Source: Ectocarpus siliculosus
Taxonomy: Eukaryota > Sar > Phaeophyceae > Ectocarpales > Ectocarpaceae
Assembly: GCA_000310025.1 (NCBI GenBank)
Contig: FN649750.1
Location: 2,372,628 to 2,436,627 of the forward strand
Direction of reading: 5' to 3'
Length of the DNA stretch: 64,000 nt
Under the pieces are notes generated by a model. The model was not told the origin of the DNA. It ran no database searches and saw only the letters and a program-made list of their open reading frames with translations. Position 1 is the stretch's first letter. The number at the start of each line of letters is the position of its first letter. A program made the position numbers and the translations under genes. Shown here piece by piece: positions 1 through 11,000 of the stretch.

Positions 1-1141
1 AAAGAAAGGTGAACAGCAACTTTGGTATCTTGGACTTGCGTAAGGTAGAACGCATAAGCCCTTCGCTGCCATTCGTGTCGACTCTGAAAGACACCGATGC
101 ACCGCAACAGCTCAAAGCGTAGTCTCAAAGACACGATGGAAAGTATCCTCGACTTCACTGACGATCGTGCGTACACAGCCTCCGGAGATTGGAAATCAGT
201 ACGGATGAACATCCCTTCCGTAAGATGATCACAAGGGCGACCATCCCTAACCTGCCTTCGACTCTCTGATTACCGGCGTTTTCCACGAACTGTTTGAACA
301 GCTCCAAAAATTACTAAGGGACGGGGGGACGGGGTCGGACGCTTTGAAGGGTTTTCTGCAAGGTGTGGCACGGCACTTTGATGGCAGCACGCAGAGCGAC
401 TCTTTCGAGAAGTTTGGGATTTGCTCTCCGTGAGCAGAAGAACGGTTTGACGTGCGGAAACTGGGGTACAGGAACATCGGGCACACAGTGGACGCCCATT
501 TCCGAATTCCTCATACAAGCCGGTGATGAAGTTTCTTCGGTTCATTTCAATACCGGTCGCCCCGGTGGTCTAGTCGGTAACCTCGACACCTTCTAGAGGT
601 CAGGTCAGGGGTTCGAATCCCGGCGTAAGCGAGCTTTTCTTGCAAAGTGAGTTTTTCTCTCGCTTCCGCTCCTGGCCTACCTAGTGGATAGCGCTAGCTC
701 GTGTGTACACAGAGGGAAGAGAGTGATGAACTCTTCTCGCATTAAAAATCGGAGGCAAAGTACCGCAGGAGGGGAGGGTAGAGAGGGGCTCTTCTGTGTG
801 ACCACGGGTTGGAGTAAACGGCACTAGTGCTGTGAGCGCTGATTTGAAGTGAAGACAAAAAAAAAAAATGCCTCCCCGCCAGATTCTATACATGCTGGCA
901 AATTTCGAAGGCAACAAACAACCAGCATCACCATTAACGCTTGTGGCACAGGTAAGGACCAAGACCTCCTCGCATCGCGTTAGTACCTCTGTGTCCAGCA
1001 CACTCGCAGCTACGCGTGCTCTGTCGACGACGGGGAATCGAGTGATGAATGAGACAGAAGTCACGAAAGTGCCGGCTACACCGCCACTGTTACCCCCATC
1101 AATGGCACCCCACTGCAATTCGGGCAGAAAGGAAGGCTGCG
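1..1141. other. No gene recognised
   Basis: Several overlapping open frames occur on both strands, but none resembles a known family. The only structured spot is a tRNA-like segment near 559-640, listed separately. The frame opening at 868 (+) runs straight into the terminal repeat that begins at 1142, so it is probably element-flanking sequence and not a gene. Confidence 0.5.
559..640 (+). repeat. tRNA-like or SINE-head fragment with A and B boxes
   Basis: A good Pol III A box (TGGTCTAGTCGG, 566-577) is followed 32 bases later by a near-perfect B box (GGTTCGAATCC, 610-620), the spacing seen in tRNA genes. The acceptor stem does not pair and the outer two pairs of the T stem are broken. A working tRNA is therefore unlikely; a tRNA pseudogene or the head of a SINE fits better. 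Confidence 0.3.
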
Positions 1142-1379
1142 TTTATTTTGTTTTCTTTCGAATTGCTTCATTATTTCTTCGGTTTCTAGGCTACGTGTTG
1201 GGGAGAGAGACGCACGAAACGCTCATCGTCTCTCCGGCCGCGTTAGCTGCAAAGGCCGGCGTCAACTCTTACAAATCCATCTCTCTCCCCACAAATACTA
1301 GCCGGGGGACTACGACTGCAAACGCAGGAGTCCCAAAACTGACCAAGTCCTCAAATGGTACACACCATTCTACAACACC
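1142..1379. repeat. 238-bp terminal repeat, distal copy
   Basis: This is identical by eye to 1712-1949, with a constant offset of 570 bases. The shared block starts with a TTTATTTTG tract and ends at TACAACACC. It lies beyond the 3' end of the tyrosine-recombinase frame on the minus strand. The layout repeat, 332-bp spacer, repeat matches the B1-A2-B2 end of Ngaro/PAT-type tyrosine-recombinase retroelements, although no A1 copy was found at the other end. Confidence 0.85.
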
Positions 1380-1711
1380 TGACTAGATACCGAATATTCC
1401 CGAACTTATGCCCCCACCTTCGAAAGAAAAGGGATGGGAGGGCGGGATTTTCTAAACTGCCGCCGCTACTGCGTTAGGCGGCTGCTGCTGTCCTTCCGTT
1501 GCTTCACGCGCTCTGTAGCTGTCACACGTTACCCGACTTTGCTACAGCCCCTGCGTGGACTCGATCACGGAATGACACCCCCAACTACCAGACTAATAAT
1601 TCCAAACACCGTGACCCTGGGTTTCCGGTAGAAAATGAAGCCAAATTCTAATTCGACTCTTACAAAATAAACACCAGTTTATTCTATCTGCTTCGACGAA
1701 CAAACCTTCCT

Positions 1712-1949
1712 TTTATTTTGTTTTCTTTCGAATTGCTTCATTATTTCTTCGGTTTCTAGGCTACGTGTTGGGGAGAGAGACGCACGAAACGCTCATCGTC
1801 TCTCCGGCCGCGTTAGCTGCAAAGGCCGGCGTCAACTCTTACAAATCCATCTCTCTCCCCACAAATACTAGCCGGGGGACTACGACTGCAAACGCAGGAG
1901 TCCCAAAACTGACCAAGTCCTCAAATGGTACACACCATTCTACAACACC
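1712..1949. repeat. 238-bp terminal repeat, proximal copy
   Basis: Second copy of the block at 1142-1379. It ends about 40 bases before the stop codon of the tyrosine-recombinase frame. No mismatch was found by eye, which suggests the duplication is recent or was made during transposition. The 332 bases between the copies (1380-1711) hold no gene. Confidence 0.85.
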
Positions 1950-1990
1950 CACATCGAGGTCAGTTTCTGGACGACCACCGAATAAGTCAA

Positions 1991-3721
1991 CTATCCGTTC
2001 CCCCAGACGGTCCCCTCCCCCGGCTGTCTCGATACGATCCTACTGCCGTCTGTAAGTTTCCGTGACACTCGCCGCGAATCCTCTACATTGTTTCGCGCGT
2101 ACGGCTTGTATGCATCCGACCTCCACTTCCCTTCTCTCTGAATCACTCGTTCTGCGATGTCCCCGCCCGATGCAAGAGCCGTCGCGCCTCCAATTCGCAA
2201 CGAGTGCAACGCGTACTCCTGGGGGTTACGCCCCGACTTCGCTACCACTTCTCTGACTGCACGGAGGGCAGCAGTATACCTCACTACTCTCACTGCTCTT
2301 CCACTACGGTACGAAGCCAACGGTGCGGAGTCAGGCAACGTCGCATGACACGATAACAGCTCCACCACAAGAGCCACCGCGCCGCCGCGTGCTCTCACAC
2401 CTGACTGCGGTCCGGTGACTTCGTCTCGCGTACGAACCCGTATGTTTCCTTTCTGCTCTTGATCGGCCTTGTGCCCTCTAAACCTCATTTCGACACGGTC
2501 TGCTCTACGATAGTGACTAAAGACTAATTGCGTCTCGCCAGCAAACAATGCTACGTCCGCCCTCGTAAGACAGTGTGCCTCATGCACCCTGCCCGCATCA
2601 TTCGCGAACACCTCATCAGACCGTGTGATAAAGAGATAGGACAAGCACAGACACAGCCACATCACTCTGCCCCCTTCCCCCCAGTTCTGGCTTGCGCTTT
2701 CCCCGTCCAGCAGCATACGCCAAGACACAGGCAGGCGCACACGGCGTATCGTCCCCACAGCCACGTGGTTCCTCGCAATCCCCCTTAGCGCACATTTCAA
2801 CATCGGAGACGACAAGTCTAGCTCGACAGAAGCTTCCAGCCTATGAAAATGTTGTACAGCCGTGAGTTTTCCGGATATTGTACTCGCTAGATTACCCTCA
2901 GACTCGAAACACCAGGCTACGAAGTCTATCAACTCCCACACATGAAGGTGCCCGGCACGTTGCCCTAGGAACTTGGGCTTCTCCGTCAGCCTGCGAAACG
3001 TGCACCAAGAGTTGAAGCCTGACGTGTAAGTCCTTCTAGACGAAGACGCAACTGAGTGCTCGACGAGCTGCATGCCAAGACGTCGGTAACAAAGTCCCGT
3101 CCTGCCTGTCCCGGGTCCTGAACCTGCTGATAGCCCTGGAGCCAACCTCGTGTAGACCGGCGTGCTGCCGTTCGATTTAGCCGCAGGTGCGCTGCCATCC
3201 GAGGTAGGCCCCCCCGCTACGCGGGGAGAGCCCGCACCCCTATTTGTCTTTCCCGTGGGTGAAGAAGCCAGCGGCCTTGGGTCTCGCGCCGCCCTCGCCA
3301 GCGGCGCGCGCCTCTCCTCCGCGCCCTCCCCCGTTGCCGTGGCCAACGCCGCGCGCGCCGGTTGCCGGAGTTTCGGACGCTCCGCGCCTAGCGTGGGAAG
3401 GGTTCTGGGCGTGGATGTGTGGGCAGTTACGATCATGGCAACCGGACGACGAGTTGAAGGCGAAGCAGTAACCACGAGCGTGTCGAGCGATGCCGCCACT
3501 TTCTCTGTCACCAGGACGCCTTTGCGAAGCAAGGATTGCCACTCCATCTGCGACAGTTTTGAAACTGCCGGAGGCCACCCCAGGATGAGCCACGCTTTTA
3601 CCCGGCGGAGGTCCCCCCATATCCGCGCTCTATCCTTTGCCGTAGCCTTAGCCGCCTCGGCGCTGGGTGTAGCGGGGGCCCGAGAGGCCGATGGTGGGGC
3701 GGTTGTGCCCACCAGTTGCAC
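1991..3721 (-). CDS. Tyrosine recombinase (DIRS/Ngaro/Crypton type)
   Basis: The C-terminal half carries the tyrosine-recombinase (phage-integrase-like) catalytic domain that joins and breaks element DNA. Visible motifs are a first arginine in FITRSDEVF, the H-x-x-R box as HSLRIGGAT, and a last block KWRSDAYKPYARNN containing the nucleophilic tyrosine. The order R, HxxR, W, Y is complete, so the domain looks catalytically intact. The N-terminal ~200 residues are Ala/Pro/Arg-rich linker. The frame shown starts at a GTG and the true start is not known. The CCCH finger sits in another frame upstream, so a frameshift separates gag from recombinase. Family placement among YR elements is inference. 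Confidence 0.75.
   Translation of the reverse strand: MQLVGTTAPPSASRAPATPSAEAAKATAKDRARIWGDLRRVKAWLILGWPPAVSKLSQMEWQSLLRKGVLVTEKVAASLDTLVVTASPSTRRPVAMIVTAHTSTPRTLPTLGAERPKLRQPARAALATATGEGAEERRAPLARAARDPRPLASSPTGKTNRGAGSPRVAGGPTSDGSAPAAKSNGSTPVYTRLAPGLSAGSGPGTGRTGLCYRRLGMQLVEHSVASSSRRTYTSGFNSWCTFRRLTEKPKFLGQRAGHLHVWELIDFVAWCFESEGNLASTISGKLTAVQHFHRLEASVELDLSSPMLKCALRGIARNHVAVGTIRRVRLPVSWRMLLDGESASQNWGEGGRVMWLCLCLSYLFITRSDEVFANDAGRVHEAHCLTRADVALFAGETQLVFSHYRRADRVEMRFRGHKADQEQKGNIRVRTRDEVTGPQSGVRARGGAVALVVELLSCHATLPDSAPLASYRSGRAVRVVRYTAALRAVREVVAKSGRNPQEYALHSLRIGGATALASGGDIAERVIQREGKWRSDAYKPYARNNVEDSRRVSRKLTDGSRIVSRQPGEGTVWGNG
3480..3560 (-). other. CCCH zinc finger of the gag-like region
   Basis: In a different minus-strand frame from the recombinase, a finger with spacing C-x8-C-x4-C-x3-H is seen (CFAFNSSSGC, then HDRNC and PHIH). 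Such fingers are common in gag or adaptor regions of tyrosine-recombinase elements. The frame just upstream (WPPAVSKLSQMEWQSLLRKG) belongs to the same protein logically but lies in the recombinase frame, which indicates a frame break nearby. Confidence 0.5.
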
Positions 3722-4504
3722 CCCCCCCCGGAAGGCCAGGTCCTGCTGCTTGGGTGGCGATCAGGTCGTCGATCGTTGCTTGAAAGCTGCTGGCGATCGC
3801 CGGCAGCCTCATCGCGCTTCCGCTGCAGCTCCTCCCTCAGGCCGTCCACCAGCCCGCGGAGAGAAGCGAGCTCAGTCTCATCAGCGGGGGGGTCGCCGCG
3901 GGTGCCTGTCCCTGGCGCTCGCGAGGAGGATACCGCTCGACGCCTCGCGGGAGTACGTGATCCGCTGCGCGTCGAGGGGCGAGCCGTCGAGCTCGCCACC
4001 GATCGCGCGGTAGACCTCCTCGTGCGTGGTGTCGAAGGTGTCGCCGCCCGACCTCGCCCTGCTTGCCCACCCGCTGCCCTGCCGCTCCGCGTGGAGGCCC
4101 GTGTCGGCATCTGGTCGCGGTTGGAGTCGTATAAGCAGCGGACCGGCGGCAGGCGGCGGGCGAGCGTCAGGGCGGCGTTGCGGGAACACTTCTTTTCCTC
4201 TTCATCGTGGGCGTAGTCGATCGCGCGCCTGGATCTGCAGTTAGAATGGTCTACAAATCCTATCTTCGGGCGAAACTATCTGGCGTGGGTTTTCGTCGGG
4301 CCCAGAACGACGCGTTGTTATATCGCGAGCTCGCGTTAGTTCGTTCTCGACGCCTGTGGATTGAACGGAGTGATTATTGCTGCTGACGCTACGGTCACCG
4401 GACGTCGACCAATCCCGAATATTTCTCTCTTTGGAACACTAGCGATGGTTTCTCTTTTTTTTTTTTTATACATATATTTTCTTGGATTCGGTGAACCCCG
4501 GTTC

Positions 4505-5297
4505 GCCATCGGCACGGGTGCTTCCACTCATTGGCGCGTCCCGTGCTGATACGTGTTTTTTTTTTTTTTTTTCGATGCGTTGGATACGGTGAACTCCACT
4601 TGCCAACAGCGCGGGTGCTTCCACTCATTGGCGCGTCCCTCGCTGAAACTGACAGCACATATGCAGCACGGGTGCTTCCACTCATTGGCGCGACCCGTAC
4701 TGATACTTGTACGCAGCGCGGGTGCTTCCACTCATTGGCGCGTCCCTTGCTGAAACTGACAACACATATGAGCACGGGTGCTTCCACTCATTGGCGCGTC
4801 CCGTACTGATACGTGTATGACTTCGTTTTCGATGCGTGGAGATCGGTTAATTCTACTCGCCAACAGCACGGGTGCGTCCACTCATTGGCGCGTCCCGTAC
4901 TGATACGTGTACGGCGTTTTTGTTCTTTCTTTTTGAGATCGGTTAACTCTACTCGCCAACAGCACTCATTGGCGCGTCCCTTGCTGAAACTGACAACACA
5001 TATGCAGCACGGGTGCTTCCACTCATTGGCGCGTCCCGTACTGATACGTGTACGACTTCGTTTTCGATGCGTGGAGATCGGATAATTCTACTCGCCAACA
5101 GCACGGGTGCGTCCACTCATTGGCGCGTCCCGTGCTGATACGTGTACGGCGTTTTGTTCTTTCTTTTTGAGATCGGTTAACTCTACTCGCCAACAGCACT
5201 CATTGGCGCGTCCCGTACTGATACGTGTACGACTTCGTTTTCGATGCGTTGAATTCGGTTAACTCTACTCGCCAACAGCACGGGTGCGTCCACTCAT
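4505..5297. repeat. Minisatellite, composite units
   Basis: About a dozen copies of the core GGGTGCTTCCACTCATTGG followed by CGCGTCCC occur here. They alternate with three linker types: a short one with TGAAACTGACA, one with ACTGATACGTGTAC, and a longer one containing CTTCGTTTTCGATGCG. The open frames across it (HSLARPVL-type repeats) are a by-product of the repeat. T-tracts at 4456 and 4557 flank the first copies. Confidence 0.9.
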
Positions 5298-5579
5298 GCC
5301 CGCAGTGCGGCAGCGCATCGGGATCCTGGTCTGGTTCTACATTGTCTCCCGCACACGCACCTGCACCCCACAAGGATGAGGTAGCGTTGTACAGCTGCCG
5401 TTAATACCGCCGACACACGAGCACCCCCCCTGCTAGAGCATGGCTCTTGTCTGGCTGGCGCCGTAGTTACCGTCGACAGCGGCACTTTGAGCGCTACTGT
5501 GCGGTTTAATTTTTCTCATCTGGCCAAACCGCCTATCTTGGTGTACCCCAACTGGGATGCAGTCGAGGACGGCACCCGC

Positions 5580-7275
5580 CCTTTCCGCTCTACACCGATG
5601 CTATGTAGTTTCAATGGCCTCGGTTCGACTCTATTTTGAGCCAAACAGGATGACGGCGAGATTCGCCCTATCGTGTTTATCAGCCGTGTATTCTCGGTTC
5701 CGAACGCAATTGGACAGATCTGGACTTAGAAGTTAGTGCCATTGTGTGGAATATCAAACACCTTCGTGCCTATCCAACGGTCACGCACTTCCGTATTGTT
5801 CGCACAAAAACATTGCTGGGAAAGCCTTTCCAAATTTCGCGCGAACACAGCCCTCGCGAATATTGCTGGCTAGAATGACGTGCTACAGTTACACGCCCGC
5901 CCAAGTACCGCAAAGGTGCCTCCAACGGCAACGCCGATTCACGCCTGCCTCTCCCCGCCACGGAGCAAGACCGCCCCGCTCGACGCCGACCCACGGAAGA
6001 AGATGAGGTGGGCATTTTCCTTGTACGCGGTTGCGGACGTTCACATACCGGCACCCACGCACCGGGCGTTGGTCTTAGTAGGCCAGTGCCCCGACACCCC
6101 AGTCGCGACAGCGTCGCTTTGGGTGGGCTACCCGTTACCCACGCAACGTAATACGCTTTCGGAAACACCAACCCCAAATGAGAATTGACGACCTCGACGC
6201 TCCACAGTGAGCATTCGCGGCCCGTGCGGCAACCGACGTTACCCACATTCCTCCGGTACCCCGCCGACAACCACGGCGCCCTCGACGGCTCAGGCGTCCT
6301 GGTGTCTGTCGTATCTGTACAACCCTCAAAGCGACGCACAGACTTCGGATGCGGGCATAGACACAGCAGTGCTGCCAGCTTCAATGTCGCCTCTGCAAGA
6401 ACACCGTCTCGATTTCCCCTGATCCATCGCCGCTGTCCGTCTGTTCAGTCAGTCCGGCCGCGCATGAATCCATTAAACTTTGTTTCCACGCGTACACCCT
6501 GCCGATCGGCCAGTGCTGCGGGACGGTCCCAGCCTTCAGTGCACTAACTACACTAGAAACGCCGCGGCACCGCCTGCGATCCAACAAACGGCCTCCCGGG
6601 CGCGAGTCGCGCCTAACGTTTCCACGCGTCCGCCGGCTTCGGTCGCTCAGCCAAAGACGCCGACCTCACGCGTACAGTACCCTCGGTATCGACAGACACG
6701 GGGACCCACCGACGTCCGTGGCGCCGTCGCCGCTCCTGGGCACGCTCCGCACGCCAAACCTGTCTCGCGGCATCGCCACCGGTTCCTCGGCACCGCCGTT
6801 GTCCGCCACGGAACTGGATGTCCATCAATCCGTCTCGCGTTACACCCTTTGGGATAGTCCCGTGAACATAGAACCGAACCCGCCTGCAAGGCGAATGTGC
6901 GTATAATCGTCTTAGGGTGTCCAACGACCCTTCTCCAAGATACGCTGGATTTCCTCCACGAATCCTTTTCGGCATCACGCCCGTCGCGTGGGGACATCTA
7001 CGCTCTTTCGCGAAAGCACCTTGTCATTAACGATGACGAAGGCAACGCACACCTTGTGCACCGGCTAACGAAGCCCCCTTCGTTTACATCGGGACGGCCT
7101 GGTGGTCGCTCTTCGCGCCTCCTTAATGACAAGCCCACGCGCGTCTGCGTCCCGATGCGTTTGCGACAATGGGTCCTGCCAGCATGCCATGCCGACGTTC
7201 GTTGCCACCTCGGGACTTCTCGCACGTTATTGATGCTTGAGAGGTTCCATCGGTGGATCGGTAGAGTATAACATA
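5580..7275 (+). mobile_element. Degenerate Ty3/gypsy relic: RNase H, linker, integrase start
   Basis: Reading + at 5582-5870 gives an RNase H-like stretch: LYTDA, then GSERNWTDLDLEVSAIVWN and LRAY, with in-frame stops. At 5895-6020 a shifted frame gives YRKGASNGNADSRLPLP, typical of the region after RNase H in these elements. At 7110-7265 the integrase zinc-binding region is seen (ACHADVRCHLGTSRTLLML, HRWIG). Stops and frame changes throughout show that it is dead. It shares its integrase motif with the relic at 51.3-53.0 kb, on the opposite strand. LTRs were not found. Confidence 0.75.
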
Positions 7276-7279
7276 TGCG

Positions 7280-9815
7280 GCACAAGACTCCAAACCCTGG
7301 GAAAACATATTGGCCGTAAACAACCATATCGCAGGTTGTGTCACTCTGTGGGGGGTGTGCTCTCTTGTGGAACTCGGGTGATCAAGGGCAGGTATAGTGA
7401 GAGCAATGAAGGGGACCCAGGGGGTGTGCTACGGCTGCGGCATACTCGCAGGAACCAAAATTGTGTGAGCACTGCCTGCAAAATATTACTTACCACGCCT
7501 GGGGGCCACATGTGTAGGGGGGTTGGTATAGAGGGGGTGTATGCAAAAACCTACCGTCCCCCTGTCACAAATGAGAGTGCGCCTAAAAGGTGGGGAGATA
7601 AGTAAATGGATTCGGATTGGAATGCTGGGTGTTTCCCCGTACTCAGAGGGTGTGTTGCGCATGTCCCATGCTGGGCCATCATGCCTGTCATCGGGGACCA
7701 CTGTGCCGAAGGAAAGATAGACACACAAATTAGCCGCGCCGCGCGTGTCGATAGATAGTTCAAATCTCCCAATTTATGTCCGCCGAGCATGATCGAAGCA
7801 CCATCGGCGCAAACCACATCCTGACGTCAATACCGTTAGCACCTACAACCGTATGTGGTAGTTTTAGCGACAAGTTCTAAAGGGCATTATCCCAGACTTT
7901 TGGATCTGTTGTCCACGTTGTCACAGGCTGCCAACTTGGTGATATCTTTGGCTTCGGAGGACGCTACCATGGTCACCGGCTCCACCTGCACGATGTACGG
8001 CGGCTGGGCGAACCCTAGGCACCCGTCCGGACAGCTGAGGCTTTGTTGGGGTACGGCAAGCAAAGACGGAGGCAGGGTGGTGCGAGGGGGATCGATTAAT
8101 CGTCGGAAACCAGTCTTTGTTGTCTACGTTCATCAAGCAACCTAGATCGGTATGTTAATCTTCGAAGAGCGGGCAAAACGAGAGCCAGGTTATGATCGGG
8201 TTGATGCTTGTGGACTCGACAACCTCTCAATCAAGACGGGGATTATTTTTGTTTCATGTTTAGGCGCAGGGGATGCCCGATGGCACACGATTTGCTGAAG
8301 ATGACTGCGCTTCGACGACCGTTTCACGACAGTCGAGTCTAGGCTAATATCTTCAGCAAGTCGACGATCCGCTCAAATTCTTGCACAACAGACGGAGTGA
8401 TGATATTCGAAATTATTCTGTAGAGATCGCGTGGCAACGACCAAATGATTTGGGAAGATATGCCGTAGAGGGCATTTTGTCGGGGGACTTACGATTGGAC
8501 CATGGTAGTGGTTTGGGGTACAAAGGTTGGAGTTGGGGAATATGGAGTTTGCCGGAAGAAGCGTGGGAGGGGGGCAGAAATGCGTTTTCATACACCAAGA
8601 TATTGATGCAATGTCCGGTCGACTGGCGGACTGCATGGCTGAAAGGACAAAGAGCCACCCTGGCATAGCATTCATGCTGCGATTCAAGACTGAATAAGAA
8701 CTACAGCTATAGTTGGCAGCACTGCATGTGTTAGTTCCTCTTTTTCCTTTCCGTCTGTGGGGTATGGGTTTGGCCCTACCGTGTCTGGGTGTACATGGCT
8801 TGATGTAATACGGTGCTTGAGGTGATCTGGGAAGACAGACTATTCACTACACTGCTGGTTACCGAATAACACCTCAATATTTTTCATGCACGCACTCGCG
8901 GATTATTGCGCGGACAATTTATTCGGCGCAAACAGAGGGGGGCGGGGGGGCACAAGTTGTGCCTTGAGGGGAGGTAGCAGGGCAGGGCGCAACATGTTTT
9001 CAGCTGGGCGCGTGTGGATAAGTCATTCGTGGTGGAATAGAGAGTACACCACGCACAACACCAGGCGGGTGATGATGTGGCGCATGGATGTGGGATCCGG
9101 CTGGGTCATATCTGTCGAGGAAATCAAATGCTGGTGAAGCCCATTCAGATTCGAGAAATTTTTGGTGTGTTCGCAAAAGTCCACGAATATTCAATTCAGC
9201 CTTTGCTGGAACTTTGGGCCGCTGACGGAAGTTGGGTAACAGATGGTTAAAGTAGGACAACATTTTGATAAAAGAACTGTCAGAGTCAAGAGAGGGCACG
9301 TCCATGCTGCAACGATATGCTGCTGAATTAGTTACATAGACACGGGATTAATGCAGATTCGACTATGTCCGTTGATGACAGATAGGAAGAGTCTAGAGCG
9401 TGAGCGCGAGACCCCCTTCCCCGTCACTCTTCCAGCGATCAACGAAGAAAGCTGCCAGAACATCTCGTCTATGCACTACGTACGATTGGCGGAGCCGCCC
9501 CATACTGCAATCACATTACTTGTACATTTATCGCGACAAAGTTTTCACTCATCCATCCCATTGTCTCGCCGATCGTAAAGCCGAAGCGAGTACCTCTTTT
9601 GGGCGAGGCTCAAACCTTACAGCTACACCAATGAGTGAGCAAAGGTTTCTACATTTATTGAAGTTACACGCCGGCCGCTATTCAATTTCTTCGGCATTTC
9701 TTCTTAATCTTGTGCCTCGGTTTCATACGAAAGTAGATGTAGTTCTTTCGAGCGGGCCGGCTCTTACTTACTGTTGACGATCTACCAGAGCGCCCTCTGC
9801 TACAGATTACTGGAA
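7280..9815. other. No gene recognised
   Basis: This stretch has GT-rich sequence near 7340-7550 and moderately long frames on both strands (for example 8381-8668 + and 8413-8658 -) that overlap each other. None has recognisable motifs, and splice-bounded exons were not found. It is probably decayed repeat or spacer. Confidence 0.4.
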
Positions 9816-9819
9816 GGAA

Positions 9820-9896
9820 CCTAGCGGCAGAGAGAATCGAACCCCCACTCTGGCGCCAGGGAGTCGTGCAGAGTGACCACTTTGACTACAGTAGTA
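9820..9896 (-). repeat. tRNA-derived fragment (A and B boxes)
   Basis: On the minus strand an A box (TAGTCAAAGTGG) and a B box (GGTTCGATTCT) lie at tRNA-like spacing, and a five-pair T stem with G-U pairs can be drawn. The seven bases before the A box do not pair with the bases after the T stem, so no acceptor stem forms. A SINE head or tRNA pseudogene is more likely than a working tRNA. Confidence 0.3.
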
Positions 9897-10544
9897 CCAT
9901 TTTGAAGAAAGTTCATCCAACGAGCCGAGAGGGGCAGTTCGGTTTTCGCAACCAGCAGTTAGTTTCAAAAATTTCAGGTCTTGAGATTTCGGACTTGCTC
10001 CCGACTTCGAAGACCAATACCAAAGTCAACTCCGAAAACAACCTACACAGTAGCACGTTCTCCTGCCCAAGAGGTCAAACATTGGCAGGAAATCGGAGAA
10101 TGAAAATAAATTCCCGCGTGACCTGTGTGAAGCGGTTCGGACCCAGGGTGCCCGAAAAATGTTACTCCGATCACCTATTCAAAAATGTAGGTCTGTTCGA
10201 ATATTTGCTTCAGGAAACGTATCTCCTGGGTGTCCGAGGCGAGGAACTGAATCTAGGCGGGCAAGAATCCAGGCGGGCAAACTCCACCTGCTAAGTTTCG
10301 TCCCTTCGTCGACTGTTTGACAGCAGCAATCCAAACCACAAAGCCTACAGCTGTCGGTCACCACTCACTGTGCGTAGTCTGTCGTGTGGCGATTTGCCCG
10401 ATACGTTCCGACTTTTTCGTGCTGCCTCTTCCTGCAGCGGCATCGACCATGTCATCATTTGGAAGAGAGCTACGGTTGGCAGTTCTCGCAAGACGACGGC
10501 CGAGTAAAACAAGTATTTCTCCTAGAGAAGAAGCTCTACACTGC

Positions 10545-11000
10545 AAGTTGATGATGCGTGCTTGTTCGTGGAATGGTCATGCGGTGTACTGTACACAATC
10601 TCCCCCCACCTTCTCTTCTTGCATCGCACCCACCCTCGCGGACAACCTTTCATTCCTGACAACCGTACACCCCACACGTCGCACATCGACCCCATCCTTC
10701 TGGCTAGGACGACGACCGAAATGAAGCGAAGATCTGTCTCGGAGAGAACGATGGGCAAATAAACTCCACTGCTTATCCCATGGTTGATGATGCGTCCTGC
10801 TTGCTGTTGAAACGTTCTCCGGAACCGTCGTGCGATGGAACACTAAAAAAATGTTTTCCCGACCTTCTCCTACTTACCACCCAAACCACACCACGTGGAC
10901 AACCCTTCACTCCCAACAACCGCACACCCCACGCGTCGCACATAGACCCCATCCTCTCTTCACCACCTACCCCTCTCCCACTTCCATACTACTTTCTCCT
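10545..11000. repeat. Tandem duplication upstream of the left P450 copy
   Basis: Two tandem segments, about 10545-10780 and 10786-11000, share TTGATGATGCGTGCTTG-type starts, a C-rich ACCTTCTC stretch and an ACCCCATCCT end. The right palindrome arm has only one such segment (about 28725-28930, minus). The upstream region of the left P450 was therefore duplicated after the arms formed, or one unit was lost on the right. Confidence 0.6.

Larger units (their letters stand above)
1142..4200 (-). mobile_element. Tyrosine-recombinase element: gag-like, CCCH finger, YR, split repeats
   Basis: Read on the minus strand, the order is: a gag-like basic and Pro/Arg-rich region (about 4190-3600) with a short coiled-coil segment, a CCCH zinc finger, a long linker, the tyrosine recombinase, then the two 238-bp repeats. 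The gag-like part is spread over at least three frames, so it is decayed or needs frameshifts. No reverse transcriptase or RNase H lies between finger and recombinase, unlike autonomous DIRS/Ngaro elements. The right boundary is an estimate, since no matching terminal repeat was found near 4.2 kb. It could be a non-autonomous DIRS/Ngaro-like element or a Crypton relative. Confidence 0.55.

Noticed and set aside
3162..4013. 283-codon plus ORF opposite the gag-like region
   Set aside because: GC-rich antisense shadow. The finger and coiled-coil signals are on the minus strand.
9820..9896. Functional tRNA gene on the minus strand
   Set aside because: A and B boxes are present but the acceptor stem cannot form.
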